Below are positions 42,057 to 52,815 of a stretch of 64,000 nucleotides of DNA, piece by piece. The DNA is from Thioglobus_B sp964403565 (GTDB taxonomy: Bacteria; Pseudomonadota; Gammaproteobacteria; PS1; Pseudothioglobaceae). Where the stretch lies: contig CAYOFV010000002.1 in the NCBI GenBank assembly GCA_964403565.1, forward strand, positions 15,994 to 79,993. Reading direction: 5' to 3'. The position numbers and the translations under genes are program-made. The notes under the pieces were generated by a model. That model ran no database searches. It was not told the DNA's origin and saw only the letters and a program-made list of their open reading frames with translations. How positions within the stretch are numbered: the first letter of the stretch is position 1; the number at the start of each line of letters is the position of its first letter.

Positions 42057-43129
42057 AACCAGTTCATACAATTAAACGCAGAGTATCAAAACAAATCTTT
42101 GTTGGTGATGTTGCTATTGGTGGCGATGCACCAATATCTGTTCAAAGTATGACTAACACCGATACTATAGATGTTGAATCAACCTTGAGACAAATAGAGG
42201 CTATTGAAAATGCTGGTGCTGATTTGGTTAGAGTGTCTATTCCCTCGTTAGACGCTGCAGAAGCTTTTAAACAAATTAAACAACGGGCGAATATTCCACT
42301 TATAACAGATATCCACTTTGATTATAAAATTGCTCTTAAAGTGGCAGAGTATGGCGCTGATTGCTTGCGTATTAATCCTGGAAATATTGGTAGAGAAGAT
42401 AGGGTGCGTGAAGTGGTTGCAAGTGCAAAAGATCATAATATTCCTATTCGTATTGGTGTAAATGCAGGATCATTAGAGAAAGATTTGCAGAAGAAATACA
42501 TAGAACCTACTCCTGAAGCAATGGTTGAATCTGCATTTAGACACATAGATATTCTTGATAAGCTAAATTTTGATAATTACAAAATATCTCTTAAAGCTAG
42601 CGAAATTTTTATGACAGTATTTGCCTATAGGCAATTAGCATCTCAGATTGAAAATCCACTACATCTTGGTATTACAGAAGCTGGCTCTTATAGGTCTGGT
42701 ACAGTTAAATCTGCAATTGGTCTTGGTATGCTTTTATCAGAAGGTATAGGTGATACATTGCGTGTATCTTTAGCTTCAGATCCGGTAGATGAAGTACGAG
42801 TTGGATTTGATATTTTAAAATCATTAAACTTGCGTAATAAAGGCGTTAATTTAATTGCCTGTCCATCGTGCTCAAGACAAAAATTTGACGTAATCTCTGT
42901 AGTAAATGAACTTGAGTCGCGCTTAGAAGATGTTAATGAATCAATTGATGCTGCAGTAATTGGCTGTGTAGTTAATGGCCCAGGTGAGGCAAAAGCAGTA
43001 GCAGTTGGCCTGACTGGAGGTGATCCAAATTTATTATATGTTGATGGTCAAAAAAGCGCCAAAATTGACAATGAATCTTTAGTTGACGAGTTAGAGTCGC
43101 AAATCAGAGCTAAACTTAAAAAGTTGTAA
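42053..43129 (+). CDS. ispG: 4-hydroxy-3-methylbut-2-enyl diphosphate synthase
   Basis: A 358-residue iron-sulfur enzyme (GcpE) for the penultimate step of the MEP isoprenoid pathway. It shows [22 protein letters not shown] near the start, the TIM-barrel core, and cluster ligands in [10 protein letters not shown] and [10 protein letters not shown]. Full length for the bacterial enzyme. dxs, the first enzyme of the same pathway, lies about 500 bp away on the opposite strand. Confidence 0.98.
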   Translation: MKPVHTIKRRVSKQIFVGDVAIGGDAPISVQSMTNTDTIDVESTLRQIEAIENAGADLVRVSIPSLDAAEAFKQIKQRANIPLITDIHFDYKIALKVAEYGADCLRINPGNIGREDRVREVVASAKDHNIPIRIGVNAGSLEKDLQKKYIEPTPEAMVESAFRHIDILDKLNFDNYKISLKASEIFMTVFAYRQLASQIENPLHLGITEAGSYRSGTVKSAIGLGMLLSEGIGDTLRVSLASDPVDEVRVGFDILKSLNLRNKGVNLIACPSCSRQKFDVISVVNELESRLEDVNESIDAAVIGCVVNGPGEAKAVAVGLTGGDPNLLYVDGQKSAKIDNESLVDELESQIRAKLKKL

Positions 43130-43135
43130 TTTATA

Positions 43136-43630
43136 TTAATTACGTCTTGAGCGCTTATGGGCTTTTAGTCTATATATGCCTTGAATACCCCAATAACCAA
43201 TAAATGAGCTTACGATAGACACCATTAAACATCCAAGTAAGAATGGTTGCCAAATAAGCCCAAATACCTCCCAAACGTATTCGAAAGACATAATAAAGTC
43301 TTGCTCTATAGACACTCCTAAAATCCAAGCTCCTAATTTATAACATCCATAAAAAATTGGTGGCATGGTAAGAGGGTTGGTAATCCACACAAGTGCAATT
43401 GACAAGGGTAGGTTGGCTGAAAAAATTACAGCACCAGGTGCTGCAAGTAACATTTGAAACGGTACTGGAATAAATGCACAAAACAGACCAACTGCAAACG
43501 CTTTAGAAATTGAGCGTCTATTAAAGTTCCATAAGCTTGGACTATGCAAGTGTTTTGATAGCCATCCAAGATGTTTATGATTTTTTATCTCATGAGCTTT
43601 AGGAGAATAGCGTTTTAAGGTTTTTTTCAT
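43136..43630 (-). CDS. DUF2062 membrane protein
   Basis: A 164-residue protein with a basic N-terminus and two to three hydrophobic segments (AFAVGLFCAFIPVPFQMLLAA, PLSIALVWITNPLTMPPIFY, LLGCLMVSIVSSFIGYWGIQ). The PxPFQ and NP(L/F)TMPP motifs are typical of DUF2062. Function unknown. Its ATG overlaps the dxs stop (TCATGA region), so it is read as the second gene of a dxs operon. Confidence 0.88.
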   Translation of the reverse strand: MKKTLKRYSPKAHEIKNHKHLGWLSKHLHSPSLWNFNRRSISKAFAVGLFCAFIPVPFQMLLAAPGAVIFSANLPLSIALVWITNPLTMPPIFYGCYKLGAWILGVSIEQDFIMSFEYVWEVFGLIWQPFLLGCLMVSIVSSFIGYWGIQGIYRLKAHKRSRRN

Positions 43631-45426
43631 GATTTACATGCTGACACAATCGCATCTTTGTCAATGCCATATAAATTATATAATTCATCTTGAGAGCCTT
43701 GCTCGGTAAACTCATCAGGAAGTCCTAACGTATGAACAGTGTTAGTTATATTATTTGCGTTTAAAACTTCATTGATAGCGCTTCCAGCACCACCTTTTAT
43801 TGAATTATCTTCAACTGAGATCAGTTTTGAATGTGATTTTGCAATATCCAAGATCATTTTCTCATCAATTGGCTTAACAAAACGCATATCTATAACAGTG
43901 GCTCCATTTTCCTTACTAGCTTCTATCGCAGAATTAAGAGTGGTTCCAAAAGCAAATATTGCAATACCTTTACCTTTGATAGCAATATTGGCTTTACCAA
44001 TTTCAATTGTATTGTTAGATGTTAATTCTTCTGTATCTACATTGCCACGAGGGTAGCGTACACACATAACCCCATTAGTTGTAAAGGCAGTATTTAACAT
44101 CTCATACATTTGAGAGGCGTTACTTGGAGTCATAATCACAACATTTGGAATGCATCTTAAAAAACTAAGATCAAAACTACCAGCATGAGTAGCACCGTCT
44201 GCACCAACTAGTCCTGCTCGATCTATGGCAAATACAACATTTAGCTTTTGTAGGGCTATATCGTGAATAAGCTGATCATAGCCTCGTTGCAAAAATGTTG
44301 AATAAATTGCAACAATAGGCTTTAAACCTTGGGATGCTAATCCACCGGCAAAAGTAATAGCATGTTGTTCAGCAATACCTACATCGAAAAATTGATCAGG
44401 AAATTGATTTTCAAATTCACTCATACCAGATCCTGCAGACATGGCAGGGGTTATGGCAATTAAGTCTTTGTTGTTTTTTGCAGTATTTGCAAGCCATTTT
44501 CCAAAAATATCACTATAGGTAGGCCCGCTATTACCTAAAGATTTTGGTGATATTCCATGATATCTACGAGGATCTTCTTCAGCACTAGTTAGGCCGTTGC
44601 CTTTTTTGGTAATAATATGCAACAGTCTAGGCTTGTTGTGATTTTTAAGATTATTTAGAGTTTTAACTAGTGTTGGCAGATCATGCCCGTCAATCGGTCC
44701 AAAATAATCAACACCTAACTCTTCAAACAAAGTTCCCGGAAGAATCATTCCTTTAAGATGTTCTTCAGATTTTTTTGCAAATTCTTGAATTAGTGGTACA
44801 CCTTCTAAAAACTTAAGGGATTTTGATTTAACGGTTGAATAAATTTTTCCAGACATAAGTTTGGTTAAGTATTTACTCATAGCGCCAACATTTTTAGATA
44901 TTGACATATCGTTATCATTAAGAATAATTAACAGGTCTGCATTTGAATCGCCAGCATGGTTAAGTGCTTCAAACGACATACCACCAGTTAAAGCCCCATC
45001 ACCAATAATTGCTATTGATTTATGGTCGTTGTTATTTATGCCATTAGCAATTGCTATACCAAGTGCTGCGCTAATAGAGGTAGAAGAATGACCAGCTCCA
45101 AAAGCATCATGCTTGCTTTCTGAAGTTTTAGTAAAGCCTGAAAGCCCTGATTTTTGTCTAAGAGTGTGCATCTTATCCATACGCCCGGTTAAAATTTTGT
45201 GGGTATATGCTTGATGTCCAACATCAAATACAAAACTATCCTTGGGAGTTGAAAATACATAATGTATAGCAATTGTCATTTCAATTGTGCCAAGATTTGG
45301 CGCCAAATGACCACCAGTTTGCTGAGTGTTTTCTATTAAAAATTCACGAATATCACGCGCAAGTATTGCTAACTCGTCTAAGTCTAGATTTTTTATATCA
45401 GTAGGGGATTTAATTTTGTCTAGCAA
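43627..45426 (-). CDS. dxs: 1-deoxy-D-xylulose-5-phosphate synthase
   Basis: A 599-residue thiamine-diphosphate enzyme that joins pyruvate and glyceraldehyde 3-phosphate at the entry of the MEP pathway. GHLAPNLGTIEMTIAIHYVF, the ThDP-binding GDGALTGGMSFEALN and the transketolase central part (DVGIAEQHAITFAGGLA) are present, with the expected C-terminal domain. Length is slightly below E. coli Dxs (620). Confidence 0.97.
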   Translation of the reverse strand: MLDKIKSPTDIKNLDLDELAILARDIREFLIENTQQTGGHLAPNLGTIEMTIAIHYVFSTPKDSFVFDVGHQAYTHKILTGRMDKMHTLRQKSGLSGFTKTSESKHDAFGAGHSSTSISAALGIAIANGINNNDHKSIAIIGDGALTGGMSFEALNHAGDSNADLLIILNDNDMSISKNVGAMSKYLTKLMSGKIYSTVKSKSLKFLEGVPLIQEFAKKSEEHLKGMILPGTLFEELGVDYFGPIDGHDLPTLVKTLNNLKNHNKPRLLHIITKKGNGLTSAEEDPRRYHGISPKSLGNSGPTYSDIFGKWLANTAKNNKDLIAITPAMSAGSGMSEFENQFPDQFFDVGIAEQHAITFAGGLASQGLKPIVAIYSTFLQRGYDQLIHDIALQKLNVVFAIDRAGLVGADGATHAGSFDLSFLRCIPNVVIMTPSNASQMYEMLNTAFTTNGVMCVRYPRGNVDTEELTSNNTIEIGKANIAIKGKGIAIFAFGTTLNSAIEASKENGATVIDMRFVKPIDEKMILDIAKSHSKLISVEDNSIKGGAGSAINEVLNANNITNTVHTLGLPDEFTEQGSQDELYNLYGIDKDAIVSACKS

Positions 45427-45482
45427 AACAGAGTTGGTGTTATCTAAACCCTACATTATACTGTGTTTAATAAGGGTATTTT

Positions 45483-46838
45483 TTACCAAGATGGTCGGCG
45501 GATTTTTTGTTCTGGATCTTTTTGAATATTTTTATTTTTTATCTTAATTTTTTCATCAAAATTTCTAGCAATAAATCCAAGTTCTGGGTTTATTTTAGGC
45601 ATTGGAATCCATACTTGATATCCACTACCTTTGGCAACATCAATTTTTTCACCTTTGTTGGTTTCCATTGATTCAACATTATGATCAAAACAACCATTTG
45701 GAAGAATGACTTCAATCGAGTCGCCGACACTAAACTTGTTTTTAACATCAATAAAAGCCCTGCCATCTTCGTATTTTAAAATTTCACCTACAGCTTGTTG
45801 CTTATTAGAGCGAGAATAGTTGTCAAAATAAGTTTGCAGTTCTTCAGGTTGGTGGCGACGATAAAATCCATCAGTATAGCCACGGTTTGCCAAATTTTCT
45901 AATACGCCAAAAGCCTCAGGGTTAAATTCTTTACCAGCCATAGCATCATCTATTGCTTGCTTGTAGACTTGTGCTGTACGCGCTGCATAGTAATGGGATT
46001 TGGTTCTGCCTTCGATTTTAAGTGAGTCAATTCCCATTTGCGTAAGTGTGTGTACATGCTCGATTGCACGCAGGTCTTTTGAATTCATAATATAGGTGCC
46101 ATGTTCATCTTCAAAAGCTGGCATTAATTCACCTGGTCGACCTTCTTCTTCTAGTAGTACCACTTGGTCATCATTTGATTTAATTTCTTTGGCTTTTATA
46201 TCACCTTCAAATGTTTCTTCAGCATCTTTTACGTCATATTTCCATCTACATGAATTGGTGCATGATCCTTGATTGGGATCGCGATGATTAAAATATCCTG
46301 AAAGTAAGCATCTACCAGAGTAAGCAATACATAAAGCACCATGAACAAATACCTCTAGTTCTATATCAGGGCATTCTTGGCGTATTTCTTTAACTTCGTC
46401 TAAAGATAGCTCTCTTGAAAGAATAATACGACTAACTCCGGCTTGCTGCCAAAATTTAACTGTTGCATAGTTAATGGTGTTAGCTTGTACTGACAGATGG
46501 ATAATTTGATCAGGATATTTATCTTTAACCATCATTATCAGCCCAGGATCTGCCATTATTAACGCATCTGGATTAAGATCTATTACTGGAGATATGTCAT
46601 CCATATAAGTTTTAATCTTACTATTGTGCGGAATAACATTTGATGCGACAAAAAACTTTTTGTTGTTTTCATGTGCTTCAATAATTCCTTGTTTTAATGT
46701 ATCAAAATCAAAAGAATTATTACGCACTCTAAGACTATATCGTGGTTGTCCAGCATATACAGCATCAGCGCCATATGCATACGCATAACGCATATGTTTT
46801 AAACTTCCAGCTGGTGATAATAGTTCAGGTCTTTGCAT
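45483..46838 (-). CDS. trhP: tRNA hydroxylation protein P (U32 peptidase family, YegQ)
   Basis: A 451-residue member of peptidase family U32. It begins RPELLSPAGSLKHMRYAYAYGADAVYAG and has the U32 signature ELEVFVHGALCIAYSGRCLLSGY followed by GSCTNSCRWKY, whose cysteines suit an iron-sulfur cluster. YegQ/TrhP is involved in prephenate-dependent hydroxylation of U34 in tRNAs; that function is from the family, not shown here. Full length. It is divergent from the small methyltransferase gene. Confidence 0.93.
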   Translation of the reverse strand: MQRPELLSPAGSLKHMRYAYAYGADAVYAGQPRYSLRVRNNSFDFDTLKQGIIEAHENNKKFFVASNVIPHNSKIKTYMDDISPVIDLNPDALIMADPGLIMMVKDKYPDQIIHLSVQANTINYATVKFWQQAGVSRIILSRELSLDEVKEIRQECPDIELEVFVHGALCIAYSGRCLLSGYFNHRDPNQGSCTNSCRWKYDVKDAEETFEGDIKAKEIKSNDDQVVLLEEEGRPGELMPAFEDEHGTYIMNSKDLRAIEHVHTLTQMGIDSLKIEGRTKSHYYAARTAQVYKQAIDDAMAGKEFNPEAFGVLENLANRGYTDGFYRRHQPEELQTYFDNYSRSNKQQAVGEILKYEDGRAFIDVKNKFSVGDSIEVILPNGCFDHNVESMETNKGEKIDVAKGSGYQVWIPMPKINPELGFIARNFDEKIKIKNKNIQKDPEQKIRRPSW

Positions 46839-46895
46839 ATGGCGTTATTTTACACAAGGCAAAGCATAAATACCCTTGTGTATAATGTTGCGAGT

Positions 46896-47486
46896 ATGTT
46901 TACCAGAGAAGATATTCCCAAGCTTAAAAAAGATTTGACTATTGATGCAAATTTACTTGAGCATGAGTTAAAACTTAAAACCCGGTGGGGCGTTTTTTCA
47001 CCGCGAGCAATAGATGATGGTACAACTTTATTTATGCGTTATTTAGATATAGCTAGTGATGACAAATGCCTTGATCTTGGTTGTGGTTATGGTCCAATAG
47101 GAATTGCCGTTGCAAAATCTTGTCCACAGGGAGAAGTGCATATGGTTGACAAAGATTTTATTGCTATAGAGCTTGCAAATACCAATGCAAAGCTCAATAA
47201 TGCAAATAATGCTAAGGCATATTTATCTGACGCTTTCTCTAATGTATCTGAGCATAATTATTTTGATCAAATACTTTCAAATGTTCCGGCTAAGGTTGGT
47301 AGAGAGCAATTAAGTATAATTCTTTATGATGCGTATGACGCACTAAAGCCCGGAGGCAAAATTACATTTGTTACTATTAACGGGTTGCGTAATTTTATTA
47401 AAGATAATTTTAAGCAAGTATTCGGTAATTATAAAAAATTAAAACAAGGTCAAAAATACACTGTAGCTCAAGCTGTAAAACAATAA
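46896..47486 (+). CDS. Small-domain class I methyltransferase (RsmC/YbxB-like)
   Basis: A 196-residue SAM methyltransferase. The start is taken at MFTREDIPKL; the frame is open for 21 codons upstream but those run into the trhP start. SAM loop CLDLGCGYGPIGIAVA; the usual NPP(F/Y/I) catalytic motif reads NVPA at 129-132 (ILSNVPAKVGREQ). It lacks the N-terminal non-catalytic domain of RsmC, so it is closest in layout to YbxB-type proteins. The target is unknown. Confidence 0.8.
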   Translation: MFTREDIPKLKKDLTIDANLLEHELKLKTRWGVFSPRAIDDGTTLFMRYLDIASDDKCLDLGCGYGPIGIAVAKSCPQGEVHMVDKDFIAIELANTNAKLNNANNAKAYLSDAFSNVSEHNYFDQILSNVPAKVGREQLSIILYDAYDALKPGGKITFVTINGLRNFIKDNFKQVFGNYKKLKQGQKYTVAQAVKQ

Positions 47487-47574
47487 CTTTATATTTAAGT
47501 GTTATTTTTATATAGTTTTTTTACTATACCAAAGTATAATACTCAACATTATTTTATCAATCCGGGATTAGAAA

Positions 47575-47904
47575 ATGGATACATTAGAAAGAATTCAACA
47601 ACAAGTAGATAGTGCACCAATTGTTATTTATATGAAAGGCACTCCACAATTTCCTCAGTGCGGATTTTCAGCTCGTGCTGCACAAACTCTAGCATCAACT
47701 GGAGTTGAGTTTGCATATGTAAATGTTTTTGAAGATCAAGAAGTGTTTCAAAGATTACCAGAGTTTGCTGATTGGCCTACTTTCCCTCAAATCTACTTCA
47801 ACTCTGAGTTAGTTGGTGGTGGTGATATTATTATCGAAATGGCTGAAATGGGTACGCTAAAGGGCGAAATGGAAAAGGCTACTGAAAAGTTTAATGATAA
47901 GTAA
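47575..47904 (+). CDS. grxD: Monothiol glutaredoxin (Grx4/GrxD)
   Basis: A 109-residue CGFS glutaredoxin (FPQCGFSARA) that binds a 2Fe-2S cluster with glutathione and delivers it to target proteins. VIYMKGTPQFPQCGFS, WPTFPQIYFNSELVGGGDII and the following helix match the family end to end. A TATAAT at 47535-47540 lies upstream, with no good -35. Confidence 0.97.
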   Translation: MDTLERIQQQVDSAPIVIYMKGTPQFPQCGFSARAAQTLASTGVEFAYVNVFEDQEVFQRLPEFADWPTFPQIYFNSELVGGGDIIIEMAEMGTLKGEMEKATEKFNDK

Positions 47905-47915
47905 TTTACCATTGG

Positions 47916-48563
47916 TTACAAATTGTGTAGTTTGTGACCATTGACTTTTAACCACTTTTTGCTAGATTTATAATTAGGCAGGATTTTTTCCAACATTTGC
48001 CAAAATTCTTTTGAGTGATTCTTAATTTTAGTGTGACATAGTTCATGAACTATCACATAGTCTATAGTGGCAATTGGTGCCATAATTAGCAAATAGTTAA
48101 GATTTATATTGTTTGTTGAGCTGCAAGACCCCCAAAGGGTTTTTTGCGCTTTTATTCTTACATTATTGAATTGTAAATTATATTTTTCTGAATAGAATTC
48201 TAGTCTAGGTATAGCAATTTTGTTAAATGCCTGTTTATACCATTTGTTAAATTCTAAATACCCATCACCATTTAGATAAAACTTATCTCCGTTGAATTCA
48301 ACCCCATAAGGTGTATTCGTATTAACTATTAATTTATAAGTATTTCCTAGATATAAAAAATCCTCATTAGTTAAGTATTTTGCTTTGTGGTTTTTACTGA
48401 TTGCTAGACTTTGCTTTTTTGCTATCCAGTTTGATTTATCGTTAACAAATTCCTCTATTTTATTAATAGATAATTTTTGCGGGGCTCTAATTACAATTGA
48501 TGCATTACTATCAATTTGAATACTAAGTGTTTTTCTATTAGAGCGAATTAACTGATATTGCAC
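47916..48563 (-). CDS. YgjP-like (M48/WLM-type) metal-dependent hydrolase
   Basis: A 215-residue protein of the DUF45/YgjP family. The zinc motif is VIVHELCHTKIKNHSKEFW (HExxH followed by a third His in NHSKEFW), preceded by KTLWGSCSSTNNINLNYLLI, a family hallmark. E. coli YgjP has been described as a UTP pyrophosphatase, others as peptidases; the activity here is open. It converges with grxD with 11 bp between stops. Confidence 0.87.
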   Translation of the reverse strand: MQYQLIRSNRKTLSIQIDSNASIVIRAPQKLSINKIEEFVNDKSNWIAKKQSLAISKNHKAKYLTNEDFLYLGNTYKLIVNTNTPYGVEFNGDKFYLNGDGYLEFNKWYKQAFNKIAIPRLEFYSEKYNLQFNNVRIKAQKTLWGSCSSTNNINLNYLLIMAPIATIDYVIVHELCHTKIKNHSKEFWQMLEKILPNYKSSKKWLKVNGHKLHNL

Positions 48564-48580
48564 TTGTGCCTCTTATTAAT

Positions 48581-48596
48581 TTTATGCAAAGGTCTC
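48581..48596. repeat. Solo end of the MITE
   Basis: TTTATGCAAAGGTCTC is identical to the right terminal 16 bp of the element at 3852-4014. No matching left end was found nearby, so it is a decayed or truncated remnant just upstream of the YgjP-like gene. Confidence 0.6.
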
Positions 48597-48739
48597 TTTA
48601 TAAATTTTAAAGCTATTTTAATAGCCAGATGCTAATTAATAAGTATAATTACACGGTTAAATAGTTAAACCATGTTGGCCAATAAAGGAGGGGCTGACAA
48701 AGGTTATTTATTCCTCCTATCATAATTAAAGGTGAATTT

Positions 48740-48901
48740 ATGAGCGATAAGAAAAACGGAAGACCTGACGTTCCTGAAGGTGTAATGCCTTACGTAACAA
48801 CAACTCAAATGGATGCTACTGAAGCAGGTTTTGTTGGTTACAAGACAACTTGGAAAGAATTCCAAAAAGAAGTAGAATACCAGACGCCAAAACGTCCATA
48901 A
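48740..48901 (+). CDS. Unrecognised 53-residue protein
   Basis: An ORF too short for routine calling: starts MSDKKNGRPDVPEGVMPYV and ends KEFQKEVEYQTPKRP. The composition is protein-like (no runs, balanced charge, no signal peptide), AAGGTG lies 6-11 bases upstream, and an 8-bp hairpin follows the stop. The leader of about 80 nt contains AGGAGG and CCTCCT. I do not recognise a family. The opposite-strand ORF over the same bases reads as a hydrophobic, Cys/Phe-rich shadow. Confidence 0.6.
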   Translation: MSDKKNGRPDVPEGVMPYVTTTQMDATEAGFVGYKTTWKEFQKEVEYQTPKRP

Positions 48902-48909
48902 ATCTACAA

Positions 48910-48935
48910 GCTGCGCAATATTCACTTTGCGCAGC
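48910..48935 (+). terminator. Strong hairpin after the 53-residue gene
   Basis: GCTGCGCA, a 10-nt loop, TGCGCAGC: perfect 8-bp GC-rich stem in otherwise AT-rich DNA. The following bases are AAAACCCCC, so it lacks the T run of a standard intrinsic terminator; it could be a 3' stabilising hairpin. Confidence 0.5.
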
Positions 48936-48984
48936 AAAACCCCCTTAAGTTAATATTCTATTAACAAAAAAATTTTAGCTAGAT

Positions 48985-51900
48985 TTAATCAACCCACTTT
49001 CTAGCATTTTCAAACATTCTCATCCACGGACTACGTTCTTCCCAATCTTTAGGATGGTGTGAATTTTGAATAGCTCTAAACACTCTTTCAGGGTGCGGCA
49101 TCATAATAGTAACTTGACCAGATTCATTGGTTACACCAGCAGTTGCATTATCAGATCCATTTGGATTGTGCGGATACATGTCTGTTAGATTATTGTTGTG
49201 GTCAACATAATTAAGAACAGTGTCATTGTAGTTATTTCCAGTAAATATAGCTCTACCTTCACCATGTGCAATTGCTATTGGCATAGTTGATCCTTCCATA
49301 TCTTGAAGGAAGATAGAGTTTGATTTTGCCACCTTAACTGAAGAGAATCTAGCTTCAAACTGCTCGGATATATTACGATTAAAGCTTGGCCAGTTGGTAG
49401 TTCCTGGAATTATATCTGTAAGGTTTGATAGCATCTGACAGCCATTACACACACCAAGAGCGAAACTATCATTGCGAGAGAAGAATTCAGAAAAATTATC
49501 TTTAGCTTTAGAGTTGTAAAGAATACTTGATGCCCAGCCACGGCCAGCGCCAAGTACATCACCATATGAGAAGCCACCACAAGCAACTAAACCTTTAAAC
49601 TCATCTAGCGATATTCTTCCAGAAAGAATGTCACTCATATGTACATCAATCGCATCAAAACCAGCTTTATCAAAAGCTGCAGCCATTTCTATTTGCCCAT
49701 TAATGCCTTGTTCGCGCAGAACGGCAATTCTTGGCTTAACTCCAGTTGTTATATACGGAGCAACAATAGACTCATTAACATCGAATGTTGTGTTAAATAC
49801 CAATCCATTAGTATTTTCACTAACAGAATCAAATTCTTGTTTAGCGCAATTTGGATTATCTCTTAGTTTTGCAACTTCATATGAAGTTTTTGACCATAGT
49901 GATTGTAGAGTTGATCTGCTTTGATTGTAGATCTCATTATCATTGCAGTTAATTATTATTCTATCTTTGTTGTTAATTGTTGCAATAGTTCTTGTAGCGT
50001 TTGACAATCCAGCTGCGTTAATTTTTTGCATTACTGTATCTTTATTTGCACTGCTTACTTGAACAACACAACCAAGCTCTTCGTTAAATAAGTCTTCAAT
50101 AGGATTATCTTTTGCAGATATATCTAAACCAACATGAGATGCGAAAGCCATTTCTAATAATGTAGTGATAACACCGCCATCTGAACGATCGTGATAACTA
50201 TCAATTAGATTTTCTTTGTTAAGTTCATTAATTACTGAGAAAAATTCTTTAAATACTTTTGAGTCATCTAGGTTTGGCGCAGTATTGCCAATTTGGTTAT
50301 ACACTTGTGCTAGGCATGATCCACCCATGCGGTTTTTGCCAAAACCAAGATCGATTAATAATAATTCTGAATTTGAGTCGTTATTAAGTAGTGGGGTTTT
50401 TTGACAACGAGCATCAGGAGTTTTACTAAATGCTGAAATAATTAATGACAATGGTGCAGTTACAGATTTTTCTTCACCATTTTCAACCCAAGAACTCTTC
50501 ATACTCATTGAGTCTTTACCAACAGGCACTGTAAGTCCTAATTCAGGGCAAAGATCCTCACCCACAGCTTTAACTGCGCTAAATAATTTCGCGTCTTCAC
50601 CCTTGTGCCCAGATGGACTCATCCAATTAGCACTTAAACTAATATGGTTAATATCTTCAACATATCCACCAAGCATATTAGTAAGAGCTTCACCAATAGT
50701 CATACGTGCAGCGGCATTAGCGTCTACTAAGGCAATAGGCGTTCTTTCGCCCATAGACATAATTTCCCCATGATAATTATCATAATCAGCAACTGAAATT
50801 GCACAGTCTGCCACTGGAACTTGCCATGGTCCAACAAATTGATCGCGAGCCACCATTCCAGTTACACTACGATCGCCAATAGTTATTAAGAAGCTTTTAT
50901 TAGCAATAGTTGGTAATTGTAAAGTACGTTCAATAGCATCGCCAATATCAATATTATTAGTGTCTAAATTTATTAATTCATCATTACTAGTTACAACATC
51001 TTTGAAAGTTTTTGGCGGATTGCCAAGCAGCACTTGCATTGGCATATCAATAGGGTTGTTTGCAAATAATTCATCACTTAGGATTAATTCTTGTTCTTTA
51101 GTTGCTTCACCTAAAACTGCATACGGAGCTCGTTCACGTTTGGCAATCTTGTCAAAGGTTTCAAGGTCTTTTTCTGCAACTGCAAGCACATATCTTTCTT
51201 GTGATTCATTACACCAAATTTCAAGTGGTGACATTTGCTTATCATCATTTGGTATTTCTCTAAGTTCGAACTTTCCACCTTTTCCAGAGTCGTTTACTAG
51301 TTCAGGTAATCCATTTGATAGCCCTCCAGCACCAATATCGTGGATTGATACAATAGGGTTATTTTCACCAAGGTTTGTACAAGCATCAATTACTTCTTGT
51401 GCACGTCTTTGCATTTCTGGATTAGCACGCTGAACTGAAGCGAAGTCCAAATCTTCGCTTTGCTCTCCACTACCAACACTTGATGCTGCGCCACCACCCA
51501 AACCGATAAGCATAGCAGGCCCACCAAGTACAATAATCTTATTGCCTGGCTCTATATTGCCTTTTTCAATGTGTTGCTCTTGTATGTGTCCTAAGCCACC
51601 AGCAAGCATAATTGGTTTATGATAGCCACGAACCTCGCCATTTGGAATTTTTTGCTCAAAAGTTCTGAAGTAACCTAAGGTGTTTGGTCTACCAAATTCA
51701 TTATTAAAAGCTGCAGCACCAATAGGGCCTTCAATCATAATATCTAGGGCACTTACAATTTGCTTAGGCTTACTATAATCAACCTCCCAAGGTTGTTTTG
51801 CTCCGTCAATTTTTAAGTTTGAAACACTAAATCCACACAGTCCAACTTTTGGCTTCGAACCTTGTCCAGTTGCACCTTCGTCGCGAATTTCACCGCCAGA

Positions 51901-52815
51901 TCCAGTGGCAGCTCCTGGATGAGGAGCAATGGCAGTAGGGTGGTTGTGAGTTTCTACTTTCATCAAAATAGCTTTGTGTTCGCTATTTTTTGTATATCTT
52001 CCATTCTCATCTGGATAGAATCTATTTGATTCATATCCCTCCATAACCGCAGAGTTGTCACTATAAACAGAAAGCAAACCTTCTGGATGTTTATGATAAG
52101 TATTACGAATCATAGCAAAAAGACTTTTTGCCTGTTCTTCACCATCAATCTTCCAATCTGCATTAAAAATCTTATGGCGACAGTGTTCTGAATTTGCTTG
52201 AGCAAACATCATTAACTCGATATCGTGAGGATTTCTATTAAGTTTGGTAAAACTCTCAACTAGATAGTCAATTTCACCGTCTGATAGTGCTAGTCCTAAT
52301 TCGATATTTGCCTTTTCAATTGCTTCTTTTCCATTACCTAAAATATCAACACTTGTATATGGCTTAGGCTCAAATTCATCAAATATAAAATGAGCATCAT
52401 TCTCTGAGTCAAGAACTGATTCGGTCATCTTATCCATGATTATTGATAATATTGTATCTTTGTTTTTAATTTGTTTATTAAAGTGATAAATAATTCCACG
52501 TTCGATACGCTTAATATTTTTAATATCGCACAAATGAACAATATCACTAGCTTTTGATGACCAAGGCGAGATTGTTCCTGATCTTGGAATAATAATAATT
52601 GACTCTTGGGCGTTGTTTATATCAATTTTGTGTGTATAAGACAACAACTTATCCAAATGAGATGTTTGTTTATCCGATAACTCTGACTCAAGATCAGCAA
52701 AGTGTATGTACTCAGCCCCTAGTAAAGTTATGTTTTGCTCTAAAGCAATTTTTGCTTGTAGAGTTTGTATTTGAAACGCTCTAAGAGCGCTTATACCACG
52801 GTGGGTGTAAATCAT
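48985..52815 (-). CDS. purL: Phosphoribosylformylglycinamidine synthase
   Basis: A 1276-residue, single-chain (large-type) FGAM synthase of purine synthesis. The N-terminal domain is followed by the two AIR-synthase-like halves ([45 protein letters not shown]) and a C-terminal glutaminase with the nucleophile in [11 protein letters not shown]. Full length (E. coli 1295). Its ATG overlaps the yebC stop by four bases, and it is the last gene of the htpX-to-purL run. Confidence 0.98.
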   Translation of the reverse strand: MIYTHRGISALRAFQIQTLQAKIALEQNITLLGAEYIHFADLESELSDKQTSHLDKLLSYTHKIDINNAQESIIIIPRSGTISPWSSKASDIVHLCDIKNIKRIERGIIYHFNKQIKNKDTILSIIMDKMTESVLDSENDAHFIFDEFEPKPYTSVDILGNGKEAIEKANIELGLALSDGEIDYLVESFTKLNRNPHDIELMMFAQANSEHCRHKIFNADWKIDGEEQAKSLFAMIRNTYHKHPEGLLSVYSDNSAVMEGYESNRFYPDENGRYTKNSEHKAILMKVETHNHPTAIAPHPGAATGSGGEIRDEGATGQGSKPKVGLCGFSVSNLKIDGAKQPWEVDYSKPKQIVSALDIMIEGPIGAAAFNNEFGRPNTLGYFRTFEQKIPNGEVRGYHKPIMLAGGLGHIQEQHIEKGNIEPGNKIIVLGGPAMLIGLGGGAASSVGSGEQSEDLDFASVQRANPEMQRRAQEVIDACTNLGENNPIVSIHDIGAGGLSNGLPELVNDSGKGGKFELREIPNDDKQMSPLEIWCNESQERYVLAVAEKDLETFDKIAKRERAPYAVLGEATKEQELILSDELFANNPIDMPMQVLLGNPPKTFKDVVTSNDELINLDTNNIDIGDAIERTLQLPTIANKSFLITIGDRSVTGMVARDQFVGPWQVPVADCAISVADYDNYHGEIMSMGERTPIALVDANAAARMTIGEALTNMLGGYVEDINHISLSANWMSPSGHKGEDAKLFSAVKAVGEDLCPELGLTVPVGKDSMSMKSSWVENGEEKSVTAPLSLIISAFSKTPDARCQKTPLLNNDSNSELLLIDLGFGKNRMGGSCLAQVYNQIGNTAPNLDDSKVFKEFFSVINELNKENLIDSYHDRSDGGVITTLLEMAFASHVGLDISAKDNPIEDLFNEELGCVVQVSSANKDTVMQKINAAGLSNATRTIATINNKDRIIINCNDNEIYNQSRSTLQSLWSKTSYEVAKLRDNPNCAKQEFDSVSENTNGLVFNTTFDVNESIVAPYITTGVKPRIAVLREQGINGQIEMAAAFDKAGFDAIDVHMSDILSGRISLDEFKGLVACGGFSYGDVLGAGRGWASSILYNSKAKDNFSEFFSRNDSFALGVCNGCQMLSNLTDIIPGTTNWPSFNRNISEQFEARFSSVKVAKSNSIFLQDMEGSTMPIAIAHGEGRAIFTGNNYNDTVLNYVDHNNNLTDMYPHNPNGSDNATAGVTNESGQVTIMMPHPERVFRAIQNSHHPKDWEERSPWMRMFENARKWVD

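Noticed and set aside
46849..46886. TTTACA and TATAAT as a promoter of the small methyltransferase
   Set aside because: The spacer of 26 bp is too long, and the TATAAT lies so close to the ATG that only a leaderless mRNA would result; not enough support.
48704..48937. Minus-strand ORF over the 53-residue gene
   Set aside because: Its composition is Phe/Cys-rich without any domain, and the plus-strand frame has a better ribosome site and more protein-like composition.
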